Assembly: GCA_021432605.1 (NCBI GenBank)
Contig: MU271147.1
Location: forward strand, 2,232,001 to 2,296,000
Reading direction: 5' to 3'
Origin: Coniochaeta sp. PMI_546
Lineage: Eukaryota; Ascomycota; Sordariomycetes; Coniochaetales; Coniochaetaceae
DNA length: 64,000 nucleotides
The notes beneath the pieces were generated by a model that did not search any database, was not told the DNA's origin, and worked only from the letters and a program-made list of their open reading frames with translations. A program made the position numbers and the translations under genes. Of this stretch, positions 45,281-57,900 are shown one piece after another (the stretch's first letter is position 1; each line of letters starts with the position of its first letter).

Positions 45281-45698
45281 TCTGACCTTGTGGGTGACAC
45301 TTCTCTCGCCAAATTGTAATGAAGTCAGATGGGATGCTATGTCCTAAGTCGTCTCTCGATTGACGTGTTGAAGCAAGAGAATGCAGAGTCAAGAAGAAGA
45401 AAGACGGATGTACGAGCTAAGGTACAGTGTCAGACGTTGACATCACCTCTCATGATCTGGCACTGCGAGTGACATGCTGAACAGCTGTCGTACCGGACCC
45501 ACTGTTTCCTGCGACTACCGGGGTACTACAGTACGGCACAAGTGCAGATCAGCCAGTTGTTTGGCTAGCAGGACTTATGTAAGCTGAGCAGATTGCTCCA
45601 AAGTTTTGAGCCTCGCATCGCGAAACTACAGCGACCCCCAAGATCGCAGTATCAGCTACATACGAACTAACCCTCCTCCGCACGACATCAACCACATC
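45281..45698. promoter_or_regulatory. Divergent promoter, epimerase and mitoribosomal S16
   Basis: 418 bp between opposite start codons (45280 minus, 45699 plus). No coding potential; presumed bidirectional control region for two housekeeping genes. Confidence 0.5.
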
Positions 45699-46196
45699 AT
45701 GGTAGTCAAGATCCGCCTTGCGCGCTTTGGCCGCGTCAACGAGCCCTTCTACAACATCGTCGTTGCTCACGCGAGGTAAGTCGAACCCACAGGACGTATC
45801 GCCCGCGCCATCTTGATATTGTTCGACTCACACCATCCCGCGGCCCAGGACAGCACGCAACAGCAGACCACTCGAGGTGATCGGCACCTACGACCCGATA
45901 CCAAAGAAGGACACGTACGACAGCTCGGGCAAGCTGCACAAGGACATCAAGCTGGACACGCTGCGGGCAAAGTACTGGATAGGTGTCGGCGCGCAGCCGA
46001 CGGATGTGGTCTGGAGGCTCTTGTCCATGGTACAGTCCCCTCCGTAACCATATCTGTGAAGATAAAGATAACTCGGAAGCTAATGCGTCAAACAAAACAG
46101 GTCGGAATTCTTGAACCCAAATACCGCCCCAGTCCTCCAAAACCTCTGACACTACCCCTCCCAACGGAAACGAAGGATGCAGCGACGAGATCTTGA
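45699..46196 (+). CDS. MRPS16: Mitochondrial small-subunit ribosomal protein S16
   Basis: Model: join(45699..45775, 45849..46029, 46101..46196), 117 residues. The introns are 73 nt (GTAAGT) and 71 nt (GTACAG). The protein reads MVVKIRLARFGRVNEPFYNI, VVAHAR-TARNSRPLEVIGTY, DPIPKKD, then RAKYWIGVGAQPTDVVWRLL and a Pro-rich tail ending ATRS. This is the bS16 signature (RFGR...PFY.IVVA..R, E..G.YDP, R..YW...GAQP...V). The first intron falls within the codon for the conserved Arg. A role in the mitochondrial small ribosomal subunit follows from the family, since cytosolic ribosomes lack S16. The short N-terminus begins straight at the S16 core, as in other fungal mitochondrial S16 proteins. Confidence 0.95.
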
Positions 46197-46774
46197 GGAT
46201 TCGGGGGCCTTTACTGCCGTGTTTTGATATATGTGTATATAGAGCATACGGATGGCGTTATTGAATTGGACCTGCGTTGTATCATACGGAATACCAGATT
46301 CCGAAGAAGTCATGACTCCACCGCTGCGAATCGTGATCGAAAATGCCCAAGGAGTGGAAGGAATCCTGCAACCGGCAGGATGTCTGGCTCCACGTGCTGC
46401 AGGCAGAAGATCGTACTGTCCAAGGGATATGCTGTGGTGGAAATATTTGACTGTCACCTGATGCGCAGGTTGCAAGCCTGTTACGAGCATACTTCAGTCT
46501 CGTAAGCTGAGAAGCTAACTCCTTGGAACAGTACGAAGCTTTCTATGACAGAGTCTCGAGTGTGATGGCGTGTGTGTGGTCTTATTGCAAGACCGACATT
46601 TACAGATCAATTGAATGCAGCCAAGAAGAACTGATATCACTTTCTCGGCCTAGTCTTAACAATGTTCAACTCCAATCCGCTTTATGCCTTGTCCCAACTC
46701 CTGTAAATGCGAAACAAAACAATCCGCTGTGCTTTCCGTAAGAAGCTCTTATTCCGAAGCTTGACTTCCAGTGA
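46197..46774. other. Convergent intergenic
   Basis: 578 bp between the S16 gene and the amino-acid transporter on the other strand. No gene recognised. Confidence 0.55.
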
Positions 46775-48577
46775 TCATATAATCACACCTGCCTCAGCTT
46801 CGTGTGCCTCGGCTGTGTTAACGAACAGATTCATCGTCAAACAGACAATCATGACGATAAGTCCGTATATGGACAGACACAGGGCCAGCTTGCGCAGGAG
46901 CCCTGTCTCCAGATGCTCAAGATCCCACCTCCACCTCCTCATCCACCGCCAGCGAGGGCGACTAAGCACCCCGCTTACTCCTGACTGAAGACCTGTCGCG
47001 CTCTCCACGAGCGAAGCTCCAGGCGGCTCTAGAGCATCTTCCTCAGACTCCACCTCAGCGTCATCATCCTCTTTAGTGAGACGCTGATGGTATATGCCTT
47101 CTGGATCGCTGATCTTGTAGTAGAATACGCCAGGCAGGATGAAGCTGATAGAGGTGGATCCTGTGCTGCCGACATAAGCCAGAACCCGGTCGAGACTGGA
47201 TACCGTCAGAGCAGTTGCGTAGCTTAGTATCAGGATGACTGTCGTGATGATTGCGAAGCGTATCTCTGATATGTGCGCCGCAGGTGCCCCGTGGTTGTCG
47301 ACGGAGGCGTTTGGAGGTGCCATAAGTGGTTGACCGCCCGGTGAAGATGACCGTCCTGGAGCAGATGTTGGAAGGCGCGAGTACTTGTTTGGACGCCATT
47401 TCAGAACAGCATCAATGGATGCCCTGCAAGGATGGACTTGTAGGGGGATGCTAAAAGTGACCAGGATGACAATGGCGGCTTTCCCGATTGTTGAGGCAAC
47501 AGATGGTGGATCTACGAATACCGTCAGCTCGCAACTCGGGTGGATGGTGGCCAGACAGATACTTACACATGGAAATGATGTTTCCGTTGACACTGTTGCC
47601 GAAAGTAAGATAACCGGTAATGGCAACGAGAACGTAGATGGAGGCGGCCGAGCCAATACTGGCGCTAATGACACCGACAATGCTTCCCGGGGAGTTGTCT
47701 TTGATCTCGTTGAGAATTGAGAACATCTTAAGCAAGTTAGCATGTACGCCTCAGGCTCAGGCATGCGGGAGAACCAACATTTTGGTGGCATGTGTAGGCA
47801 AAGATAACCACCGGCAAGTTCTTCAAAGCCCCCACCGGACCTCCCCAAGTTATGACACGAATGTCGCCCCGGTCCGGATGCGAATCGGCCGCGAAATGAT
47901 AGACGACCAAGACGATCAGATAGCCGATCGAAACCAGAGCTACAACACTCGTGTATTTGAGCGAGTCCAATCTCCTCAAGAAGCTCAGGGGAATAATCAC
48001 GAGCATGAAAGCAGTAACCCAGAACTGACGGTCCACGAGGAATGGGATGTCGTCTGCTCGGCTGTCGAATCCTCGCATAACCCCTGGCATCAACTGCCCG
48101 ATGATGATCAGATAAGAAACCCCAACACCGAAGCATTTGATGGCAATGGCGGCGTCGAAGACAACCGCCGCATTCGGATATGTAATTTGTGAGAGAGCGA
48201 AGAAGGAAGACGTTCCACGGTCGAGATATCGAGCTGAGCGAGCCTGTAGGTATAGACCGAACGCAGATGTGACACCACACCATACGATCAGCATCGAACC
48301 AAGCATTATTCCAAAATGTGATAGAGCAGCCGGCATTGCCAATGTGCCAGCGCCGACGACTAGCGCGAGTTGTTAGCCTCTTATTTCATCACGAGGGTCG
48401 CTCATTCGTGTCTCATCGCGACGTACTGGTATTAAGCAGGTTGATATTGCTGCTGAGCCCGGAGGCCTGGCCTCCTCCATCCTTCGAAGCTCGCACCCTT
48501 CTTTGTCGATTCATCTCGCCTGGGCTGCCACTCCTACTCGGAGAAGGTCCATCTGATATGGTCGAGTAGTTCGGCAT
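46775..48577 (-). CDS. Vacuolar-type amino-acid transporter, AVT5/6/7-like (AAAP/SLC38 family)
   Basis: Model: complement(join(46775..47511, 47567..47726, 47779..48359, 48427..48577)), 542 residues. Donors are GTACGT, GTTGGT and GTAAGT; all phases agree. After a Ser/Arg-rich N-terminus comes the hallmark LLNTIVGAGTLAMP (spliced across intron 1). The membrane segments follow, with FAYTCHQNMFSILNEIKDNS across intron 2 and MYPPSVASTIGKAAIVILVT across intron 3, then FSIPLQVHPCRAS. A cytosolic Ser/Pro loop and an acidic DDDAEVESEEDALEPP loop come before the last segments. Avt5/6/7 proteins export amino acids from the vacuole in yeast. The specific paralogue and direction of transport are inferred. 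An in-frame ATG at 48667 could add 30 residues. Confidence 0.92.
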
Positions 48578-49265
48578 AGGCCCTCTACTACTGCGACACA
48601 CGGTGTAAAGGGAGGCTGGCTGATGGATATGGGTAGTCGTCGGGTAGGAGGCGATCGGGCTCGCCACAGCGGGAATTGCGTCCTCGACTGCCTGATAGCT
48701 GTAGAGACGAGGCTGTCACAGTGTCGCAGAGCCGTCGTCTCGACCGAGTGCAACTAGCAGATACTAAGTATGCGCAGATGATAAGGCTGGCGGAAAGCCA
48801 ATTGAGTTCGTGGTGGACAGAGCTTGTGAACAGATGTGCAAGTCGTCAGGAACGCTGACGCAGCGGGCCAGGCACCAGGAGTGCAAAGGAACGGAGAGTG
48901 GGTCATACTCAGTTTTCTCCGGTCTTCAGCACGATGAGCTAATGCATCTAGTCCCGATCAGGATTAGTGTCACAACCCTTTCCTTAGTCTACCCGGTCGA
49001 TCAGCCACACTGACCTTCAGCTGGGCCGTTCACCGTTGGACTATCGAATCTGGGGAAGATGGCTTTGCGATAGCGATTCAACCTCACTCCCTGCCTTTAC
49101 GCTGCTATCAGCTTGAACTGGAGTACTTTCGAACCCCTCCAGATTCGAATAACCTACACTCATCAGCCCGAGTGAGACCCCCAGGCACAAGGCACGAAGC
49201 GCCTACCACCCCAATAAGAGAGACGCTGAAACCCAACGTCTCCTCGCTTAGCAACGACAAACAAG
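48578..49265. promoter_or_regulatory. Divergent intergenic, AVT transporter and RO10
   Basis: 688 bp between opposite starts. No gene recognised; presumed promoter region of both. The possible N-terminal extension of the transporter (to 48667) would lie here. Confidence 0.45.
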
Positions 49266-49952
49266 ATGGACGAAACACTCGACAAAACCACGCTCTCGAC
49301 CATCTCCTTGCTCGAAGCTCGTCTCCTACGGATCGAACACATTTTGTTTGGAGCTACGTCGCCACCAGCACGGCCAGCAGAAGTACCAGCAATTGCGACA
49401 CTCGGCGACTTGGAACGGCGCTTCGCCCATCTGCTTTCCCGCTTCCGCGTCTACGCTGAGCTCCTCAAGATCTGTACGCGCCAAGCAACATCCTGTATGT
49501 GCCCAAATTTGTAACTGACCGCTTTGATAGACAACAGCCACCCAACGCTCTTCAGCCCAACGCCTGCCCTAGACCCGTCTCTCCCACCGACACAGCTCTC
49601 CACTTCCGCCTTACGCAGCACTGTTCTCTCCTTCGCGACCTCCTACCCAGCAACAGCATCAGCACTCACGGCAGCAACATCCGAATCCGATAGTCCGGTC
49701 CCGGACGCGGCAGCTAGCGCAGCGCTCGTGGCACTGATCCCGAGGATGAAGGGCGTGGAGGCCATCCAGATCGCCCAAGAGGCAGAGATCGCCAGTTTAC
49801 GAGTGCGCAGCGAGAGGGTCCTGCGGAGCTGGTATGAGGAGCGGGTGCTGAAGTACGGCGACTGGGTAGCTGATGTTGAGGCGAGGGTGGAAGGGGTCGA
49901 GGCTGGTGTCAGGAGGGCAGCGAGGAGGCGCCAGACGGAACTGGACCTTTGA
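49266..49952 (+). CDS. Nuclear-distribution protein RO10 / dynactin p24-like subunit
   Basis: Model: join(49266..49473, 49531..49952), 209 residues, with a 57-nt intron (GTACGC, branch AACTGACC). The N-terminus MDETLDKTTLSTISLLEARL, then LRIEHILFG, is the family signature. A helical part follows (LGDLERRFAHLLSRFRVYAELLK), then a Ser/Thr/Pro linker and a long C-terminal coiled coil (IAQEAEIASLRVRSERVLRSW ... VEARVEGVEAGVRRAARRR). RO10 was found in Neurospora ropy mutants. The family is part of the dynactin shoulder/p24 (DCTN3-like) group needed for dynein-driven nuclear migration. The call rests on the N-terminal motif, coiled coil and length. Confidence 0.85.
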
Positions 49953-52900
49953 TGACCATGCGACTGTGACTTCCAGGGCGCTGTATGCCTACGGGTCTGC
50001 GGCCCCTCTATGAGGCCGTTTTCACGCCAGTCATGTCTTGATGGGTAATCATATCGTCTACTGGTCGCCCGAGGAATGCGGCCACTTTGACCGACTACCG
50101 AGTGTGGCCGAAACCCTTCATGGCGGTGGGGAATGGACAAATTCACAAAGTCTTAGAGACCGGGCCATATGCGTCCGCAGTCTAGACTAGACTGCTTTTG
50201 ATATGGAGCCACGCAGGATGGGATAGCCCGGTTGCAGGGCTGAACATGGATTACCGAAGAGAAAAGCGTTGTCAGGATGCGGTGCAGTGCCACAGACTGA
50301 CACTGTTAGTGTTACTGTCACATTCTCCGGGAGTTCGGGTGCCGTGTTTCAGGGAGCATTTTAGCCCCCGATCATGGAAAGCAGAGCAAGGCACGCATGA
50401 CGATCTGATGCCACACTTCTGGAGTACTTAGTCCAGATGCAGAGGACAAGATAATTCAGATGCAATGTCGACTGATTCAATGTCCTCTTTCAAAGATTCC
50501 AGACCAGGTGCCGAGCTTGATGCATTGTCTCTCCGCATATGTAATCGCCAGGATTTATGCCTGTTGACAGATTACTGATAATCTTGAAATCAGGCTGTCA
50601 GGCTGCCGTATCTCTCCTCCAGATGTCGTGTATGAAGGAAAGCATGCCATTCAAGGTCATGGCTGGTGACCCTGAAGGTGACCTGAAGGTCGAACCAAGT
50701 GATGAGAGATGCGAAGACGTCACTTGTTTCAACTTACGGATCACGACCATTCCATCTGTTTCATCCTTATCCACGTGCAGAAACCGCTGTTCTCAGTCTG
50801 CAGTCTGCAGCAGCCTTCTAGATACTGATGATGTGCAGGCCGTGTGCAACATGAGCGATCGATCTTGCCTTACCATGTGTGGTGATGATGGCACGCTTGC
50901 CACGTTGATGTATGCGGTTGGTACGCGTGCCACTTCCGCTCGATTGGAACGACAGCACAATCACGTACCCATATAAGGTAAGGTAGATTACTACATGTTG
51001 TACGTATGTACGCGGATACCTCCAGCTTTGTCCAATATGGACGAGCACTTTCTGGCTTCTTCATAGGCGAGATAATGCCTCGGTGCCTTCGATGTCAAGT
51101 CCTTACCGCTTGCCCCAATACCTCTCCTGTCTCCCCAAAGGCTATGCTGCCTGGCTGGTGCTTGTCGACAGGTCGTAATAATGTGGCGGCCTTCTGCTAT
51201 AGCCGTCCCGGAGCCCAACAATTGGGCTCTGGATGAGTGTTCTTGGATACAGAACTCCGGTGGCATATTAACCGTCACGGGAGTCAGAGAGACACGGCTG
51301 GCGCATGTGGATCACCTCATTCTGTCCAGTTTTTTCCAATAGCTACGAAGGTAGTGTACACCATTCTCAGCGTTTGGACAGACTTCCGCATCTTCTCCAG
51401 GAGAAAGCCACTAGAATAGGCTCTGCTCGAATCATTTTTCAAAGGTTAAGATCACAGACGATGCAGCGAGGTCCGTGTGGTGCCTTTTGTGTAGCAGCAG
51501 GTCTCCCGTGTTTGATGGGCTGCTGTGCGCCCGAAGAACCTCGCTCGATGGACGCACTGCACAGGAGTCAATCGCATCCGGGCGGCAGCCATATATGAAA
51601 CCCCGTTTTGTCTCTTCCGCACGGGCGAGTGGGGGAAGCACCTCGCTGCATGCTGTTGAACAGGTCTAAGTCATGATCCCGAGCCCGCATAGTAGTAGGC
51701 GCTTGGTTCTTGTACAATGTAGTCAAATCTTTGGGTTTCGGAAGCCAGTCGTTGCCAGCCAGAGAGGTAGGTATCTTACTTGAATAGCTCCCCGTCTGGT
51801 GGCCTATCACGTCGTCCAAACCGATATCCACTTCCCCGTCAACCTCAAACACGTTAAAGATTGGCTTCACGACCCCGTTTCTGTTGAACCAAAAGACCAA
51901 AGAAGAAGATCGGAGGCGGAGACATCGTAACAAACCTCTATGGACAATGAACACATTGTTGCCAGTCTAATCCTTGACGTAGACGACTTGAGGTGGATGG
52001 CATCGTGCTATCTATCGTCCGCCAAGTAGTGGCTGTCACGGAAAGGAGTTGCTTTAAGCCAGAGAAATTGACTTTCTCGTTCCTGGACATCTCACACAGT
52101 GCGGAATTGACTTAGCAGCCAATGGCAGACCCTGACAAGCTCATTCTCTTGGGCAAAAATCCAATTCCAGCAACGTGCCAAGAACTGTGGCAGGGCTGTG
52201 CAAACCATCCATCTCACCCGCGATCCTTGGTCCCCTCCATTCTCCATTTCCCGCCCTGAGCTGCAGCAGGGCGTGACGGCTCTGACAACCCCATTTTACC
52301 ACGATTAGCACCCTTCATTTTTCCCTCCCTTTCATCCATCGTCTCCCTTTCTCTCCCTCACCTTAAATCAACACTTCGATTCTCCAGAGCCATCAGCACG
52401 CCTCCCTTCCTTTCGGCACGGCCATTCACAACAGTTGGAACACGCTGGCTGGTACTGCGAATTGAGAATAGAGCGTCACGGGAATTTACGACCTTCCGGG
52501 TTGGTTTAACGGCAGGGAGAAGTCGAGGAAAAGGAGGGATTGAAAGCGGCAGCCCAAGGATCGGCGCAGTTTGGACACTGGAAAGAAGCAACAAGAGGCC
52601 AGCACAGAAAGCGCGAAACGACGTCTTTTTATTCATTTTTGACACTTGACTCGAGGACGCGACACCAAAAGAACTCCAACCGGTCTTTCCGCATCCACTT
52701 CATTTCTGTTCAAGACTCTCATTCCACAACGGGCTCCGTACCATAACTTGTCACGAATTTGCGTATTCGCTCCCCGCCAGCCACCAGCCACTTCCAGCAA
52801 TCACGATCATTCGGAATCACCAGCCAGTCCAGTCACTCCTTTCTGCTCGAGGCTTGCTGTGATTCATCGACCAACCACCCATCGACTATATCCCCATCGG

Positions 52901-53093
52901 ATCAGTTAACACTGCCACTCCGGATCATCACCCCATGACCTTGCGGCAGCACTCAACTCGATTGATTTGACCATTGCCACTTTGCATCAAACCGACTTTC
53001 GTGTACAACCCTTCCAGGCTGTCGCCGCGTTTTCAATCACAAATTGTCTCTATGCCCTCTTACGGTTCTCTACACTCTCCATCGCTTAGGAAA
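49953..53093. other. Intergenic, 3.1 kb, includes long Sho1 upstream region
   Basis: No convincing gene. A 128-codon minus frame (51568-51954) and a 139-codon plus frame (50557-50976) were looked at without finding a family. The last 0.8 kb is rich in CT and CCA stretches, typical of a fungal 5' leader, and should include the Sho1 promoter and UTR. Confidence 0.45.
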
Positions 53094-54182
53094 ATGGAAA
53101 ATTCGCGAGTGCAATACGGCTCCGGCCGCAAGCGTGTCAGCATAGGAAACATCATCGGCGACCCATTTGCCCTCGCAACTATTTCAATAGCAGCGGTATG
53201 TACTTCTCAGCAGTCTTCGCATGTGTCTCATGGTAGCCATGCTTTAGGCTTGTCTTTTGGGATGCTTGCGTCGCAGTGCATACTTCCTCAATAATTGGGC
53301 AATTGTGCTAACTGCGTAATCATAGCTTGCGTGGATCATCTCCTTCTTTGCTTGCATCTTCGCCCAGATTCAAACCAAGTCGGCCTTCCCCACATATTCC
53401 TGGTGGACGGTGGTGTATTACTTCTTCGTCATTGCCGGCATCTTCGTCGTGGTTGCGTCCGATGCCATCCAGACGTATCATGTAGCCATTACCGGCTATC
53501 TCGCTGCCGGCCTGGTCCTGACGACGTCGTCGGTCAATGGCCTTGTTTACTCGTCGAACGGCGCTAAGGAAGCCGCGGCTGCAGGGTTCATTCTCTTGTC
53601 GATGGTTACGGTATGTATTGAATCGTCACCTCGGTCTGGCGGGTACTGACAGCTGTCCTTCAGATCGTCTGGATCTTTTACTTCGGTTCGGCGCCATCGG
53701 CTGTTCCGCGCGCATACATCGACTCGTTTGCCCTGAGCAAGGACAACGGCACCAACCGCCAGACAATGAACACCGGCTATGGCCTCAACCGCCCCGAGAC
53801 ATCGACGTCAGTCCAGCCACCGCAAATGTACACCTCGGCTCAGCTTAATGGTTTCGAGAACCCCTCGCCTGTAGGCGGCATGAACGGCATGAGCGCCATC
53901 CAACGAAACTCGACCGCAGCACCAGGCTTCGGCGCTGCCACAGGACCCAAGCCTGCCGCGGCGCCATCGCCACCAGAGGGCGAGATCGTGCCTCCGACCG
54001 AGTACCCCTACCGCGCAAAGGCGATCTACAGCTACGAGGCGAATCCGGACGACGCGAATGAGATTTCCTTCGCCAAGCACGAGGTCTTGGAAGTCAGCGA
54101 TGTGAGCGGCCGGTGGTGGCAAGCGCGCAAGGAAGACGGCCAGACCGGAATCGCCCCCAGCAACTACCTCATCCTGTTATAG
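53094..54182 (+). CDS. SHO1: High-osmolarity signalling membrane sensor Sho1
   Basis: Model: join(53094..53195, 53326..53610, 53664..54182), 301 residues; donors are GTATGT in both introns. Motif order: a short N-terminus with [20 protein letters not shown], then four membrane segments ([75 protein letters not shown]). A Pro/Gly/Asn linker follows, and a C-terminal SH3 domain (about residues 240-301: [40 protein letters not shown]). Sho1 is a plasma-membrane scaffold that feeds the Hog1 MAP-kinase branch by binding Pbs2 through its SH3 domain. The start at 53094 has A at -3; an ATG at 53052 would add 14 residues. Confidence 0.97.
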
Positions 54183-55491
54183 GACGCTTTGGTGAAAGAG
54201 GTTCTGGGCTAGGTCTGTTTTCCGGATTATGAGTAGTTGGCTCGATGGAACCAGGCGATGAATTCTCTACGGACCCCTTCTGCCTCGCGACCAGGTGACA
54301 TTCTTATACCCTAACCGAATGAATCACCCTGGAAACACGGGAGGCGGCCGTCGTTTTCAAAATGGCAAGGTTCGATGACTCCCATGCGGCTTCGAATCGG
54401 GGAACGCTTGCCGGGAAGCTCCGGGTCTTCGGCACCACGGACGCGCATCGGCATCAGCGCGGCTTTGGTTGGAGTAAAAACATGTTTATGGGACGTTCAG
54501 GGTCAGACACCTGACCGGTGGTTTTTTCTTGGACCCGGCTACTGCGCCGTTGTTTTCTCTACTGCCCTTGTTATTATTTTACTTCCCTATTACTGTGTTC
54601 AGGGCGTACCTAAATGTATATGTGCACGACCAACACCTACACTTTGTTCTTTGGGCCCTTTTTTTGACGGACCTTTGCCCCTTTGTTATAGCTTTTTTTA
54701 CTTTTTTTTTTTTGTCCTTTTCTGGCTGAAATGGGATCATGAACTCACGGCAATGGGAAAGGCGTGCGAATGCGATGGAAACATACAGATAGTTCGCACA
54801 ATCTGAATCGAATTGAGACTGAAACAGGCGTCATTTGAATACCGTGAGAACCTGCTGCTTGATAATGATCCTGGATCGCGAAGTTATGAGATGCCCGACC
54901 TAAGAAGGCATGCCCGAGCAGACTTAGCGAGCACCAGCGGTCACCAGAAGGCGGTCGCATCTCTAAGTATGTGTAGCCGAACGTCACCATCCAAACCAGA
55001 GTCTGCACATGACGTTATCTGCCCCTGTGCCACTGAAGATTCCGTGCTCAGCTGCTTCAGTTCATACTTTCGTAGTACTTGACCACAGGGATATACCGTG
55101 ATCGTACCCGTCATTCGCAACCATACAAATCTTTGGGCAGTCACGCCGCCCCTTAGTCGAAGACGCTGTCACAGCCCTTCTAAGGCGAGCAGCCTTAGGT
55201 GTGGACCTCGAGTCGTCCAAAGACAGCACCGTCGACACCGTCGACAGGTTTCACCGTCAAGGCCATCCCCTTGCAAGCCAATCCGACATCGCCGTCTGCC
55301 AAACATGATATGTGGCACGTCAACCATGTAAGGATATGGCCTGCCAGCCAAAGGCCCTAAAACTGTTTCAGGGGCCAAGTTCGGCATCCGTGAATATGCC
55401 ACTGTCCGACATCGAATCCAACTCCGCCGCCGCACGCTTTGCCAGGCCATGCCCTATTGTGAATCATTGGTATCAATCTTTCTCTTCTTCC
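54183..55491. other. Convergent intergenic, 1.3 kb
   Basis: Between Sho1 and Spc19 (opposite strands). T-rich runs at 54655-54720. No gene recognised. Confidence 0.5.
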
Positions 55492-56073
55492 TCAAGCCTT
55501 CTCCAACCGCAGCCGTAACTCCCTCTCCTTCTGCGCAACCTCCATCTCCAGCCTCTCGACGCTGTACTTGAGCGCCTCCTTGCGCTGCCTCAGCACCCTG
55601 GCCCTCAGCGCCGCCTCGCCGTCCAATTTCCTCCCAGCTCCCGCGCTCCCCTTCCTGCCCCGTTGCGACGGTGGCGGTGGTGCAGGGTCCCCCGCGGACG
55701 ACAGCCGGCCGGCGTTGAGTTCCGACCGGGCCTTGAGCGTCTCGATCTTCCGCGCCTGGCGCTCGAGCTGGTGCTCCGCGCGGGTCAGGAGGAGGGTGAT
55801 GAAGGGGGATATCTCGTCGCGGAGCGAGGCTTCGGCTTGGGCTAGGGTTGTCGTGGGGATCAGCTCGTAGTGCTACGGGGCTGATGTTAGTGGCCGGGAA
55901 ATACAAGATAGGGATAGAGGTATATCACGTACGCGGACCGACTTAAGGACCGACACTAGGCGGGGGAAGTCTGCTACGCCGTTGCCGAGGGTGGTCACTG
56001 AGGATTCGAGGAAGGAGAGGGAGGTGCGTAGAGAGGCGACGCAGTCCGCGTAGGATGATGTGGTCTGCGACAT
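55492..56073 (-). CDS. SPC19: DASH/Dam1 complex subunit Spc19
   Basis: Model: complement(join(55492..55872, 55933..56073)), 173 residues, with a 60-nt intron (GTACGT...CCGTAG) at SVR-HYELI. The N-terminus SYADCVASLRTSLSFLESSV, then TLGNGVADFPRLVSVLKSVR, and ASLRDEISPFITLLLTRAE are the conserved Spc19 segments. The C-terminal half is a charged coiled coil (ERQARKIETLKARSEL; SVERLEMEVAQKERELRLRL). Spc19 is part of the ten-subunit DASH ring that couples kinetochores to spindle microtubules in fungi. Length and motif order fit; the conserved N-terminal helix starts near the ATG at 56073. Confidence 0.93.
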
Positions 56074-56789
56074 TGTGAGGGAGCTACTTTCTGGAAATAT
56101 GTTCGGAGAGCAGCCAGGCCAAATGTGCGTGTTATTGCTGCCTCCAGAAAAGAAACCAGAATTGTGAAGTGCAGGGTTAGGTACCTACTGCGCAAAGTAA
56201 AGGTTAGAAGTGACGATTGTGTTTTGAAGCTATCGCGACCCCACGCGTCGAATGTTTCGCGGGGTTATTAGTGTCTCCATGTACTGCAACGGTAGCAATT
56301 CCACAGATGAACCGTGCGTCGAGCAGAATCCACACCCCGTGTCTACAAGTGTAATCGACCTCTCGCCGCTACCGGAAATTGCAGTGCGAATCCTTCTTGC
56401 AACACAAGTAGATCGATGGAAATGGAAACACCAATCAGAGACGGCATCGCGATGTTGGAATCATGGCTCACCCTCAAATTGCCAACGAACCAGAGTCCAG
56501 GGAAAGAAGTGCTCTTCTACTATAGTAATATGAACCACGACGCCATTCGTTGCTTTTGAGGCAGACTCTTGGCGAGATCCCAGTTCAGGGCAGTGGAATG
56601 CGGTTGTGCCAACTTCTTCAATTGGTAATTAGATCTCAGATCTCTTTGAAGATCTTCATATCGGCTATCTTACATCAGGCAGGTGTCGATCCCTTGCCCT
56701 ACTATAAAATGTAAGGCAAATGCCTCGCCATCCACCCCAATCCAGGCTTGCTATGCAGAAATATATCTTAAAAGGGGACCAACCATCCA
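56074..56789. other. Intergenic, Spc19 upstream region
   Basis: 0.7 kb upstream of Spc19 and downstream of the membrane-protein gene (both minus strand). No gene recognised. Confidence 0.5.
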
Positions 56790-57900
56790 TCACATCATCT
56801 TTCCGCCCTTCATACCCAGGATGTCGGTTGTCGACTCCATCGACCGCTGCGTGGTGCTCTTGGTACTCTCCACGTCCGCCCTCTCGACCTGCGTCTCAAC
56901 ATCAACCCTGATGCCGCCTAGCGGCGCAAGTCCGCCCTGGCCATTCCCTCTCGTGACCTCGGACCTTCCTCTGCTCAGCTCCAACCACTGGTCCCTCGCC
57001 GCCGTCCCGTGATTCCCGGACGCGCCGGAGATGTCCCGGATCTGGTCCAGTTTGTACCGGCTGAGCTTGTCAAGCGCCGTCTTGAAGTCGTCCAGGATGA
57101 TGGTGTCGGTCAGACACTTGAAGACGAAGGCGAGCTTCCAGAACGGGTTGATGCCGTTAGCGAGCTGCAAGGACAGTACCTTTGTGACGGAGAGTATGTC
57201 GATCAGGATGAAGATGACGCTGACGCACATGCTCGCCATCATGATGGCGAAGCGCGGCGAGATGCGGGCTAGTTCGACAAAGCCAAAGTTGTAGCGGTAT
57301 TTGATGTTCCAGAAGAGATTGACGGTTGTGAAGATCCACCAGGGATCGCTGTCAAGCTGTCAGCACTCTCTGATGTTGCGCGGTCCACGGCGCCAAGTGG
57401 CCTGTTGCAGGAGTTGGGGGGTGCAGATCGGAAGGATGTCAAGTGACTCACCGGCACAACGCCTCAAACGGACGCGTGTGTATGAACAGATCATTAATCT
57501 TGTTGAAATAGGTAAAGTTGGCCGCTATCTCGAGCACCCAGTACGGCTGCACGGCGATGACGGTGCCGATGTATATCCAGCTGGCCTTGCGCGACAGGAA
57601 AGGCTTGTTCTTCATCCAGGCGATGAAGTTGTGCAGGCTCCACGACATGTTGAGCGGTATGGCGCTGCACGACAGGTACCAGCTGTACACCGGCGGGTCG
57701 AAGAAGATGAAGAAGCCGTGCGGCATGCCGAGCAGCAGCTCGATCAGCACAAGTTTGTGCAGGATGGCACCCCGTCGCATGTTGGCCAAGGTGATCGTGG
57801 CCATGATCACCAGGGCGCCGACCATGAAGCCCTGCGCCCATGCTTCTAGTGCTAGACCGGCGCCGGTCGGCTTATCGGTGTCCTTTGCCGGTTCGGACAT
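56790..57900 (-). CDS. Conserved fungal multi-pass membrane protein
   Basis: Model: complement(join(56790..57348, 57452..57900)), 335 residues, with a 103-nt intron (GTGAGT...TGACAG, phase 2). It has about seven hydrophobic segments: FMVGALVIMATITLANMRRG; LIELLLGMPHGFFIFFDPPV; a WSLHNFIAWMKNKPFL loop; YIGTVIAVQPYWVLEIAANF; DPWWIFTTVNLFWNIKYRYN (spliced across the intron); MASMCVSVIFILIDILSVTK; and a C-terminal segment with NPFWKLAFVFKCLTDTIILDD. A hydrophilic tail follows. I recall this family as widespread in Pezizomycotina and uncharacterised; a seven-helix topology suggests a receptor- or transporter-like protein. No enzyme motif seen. Confidence 0.85.

Noticed and set aside
51568-51954. 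128-codon minus frame with a protein-like segment (FNVFEVDGEVDIGLDDVIG)
   Set aside because: Looks somewhat coding but no family recognised and no flanking exons found; could be a decayed or lineage-specific gene.
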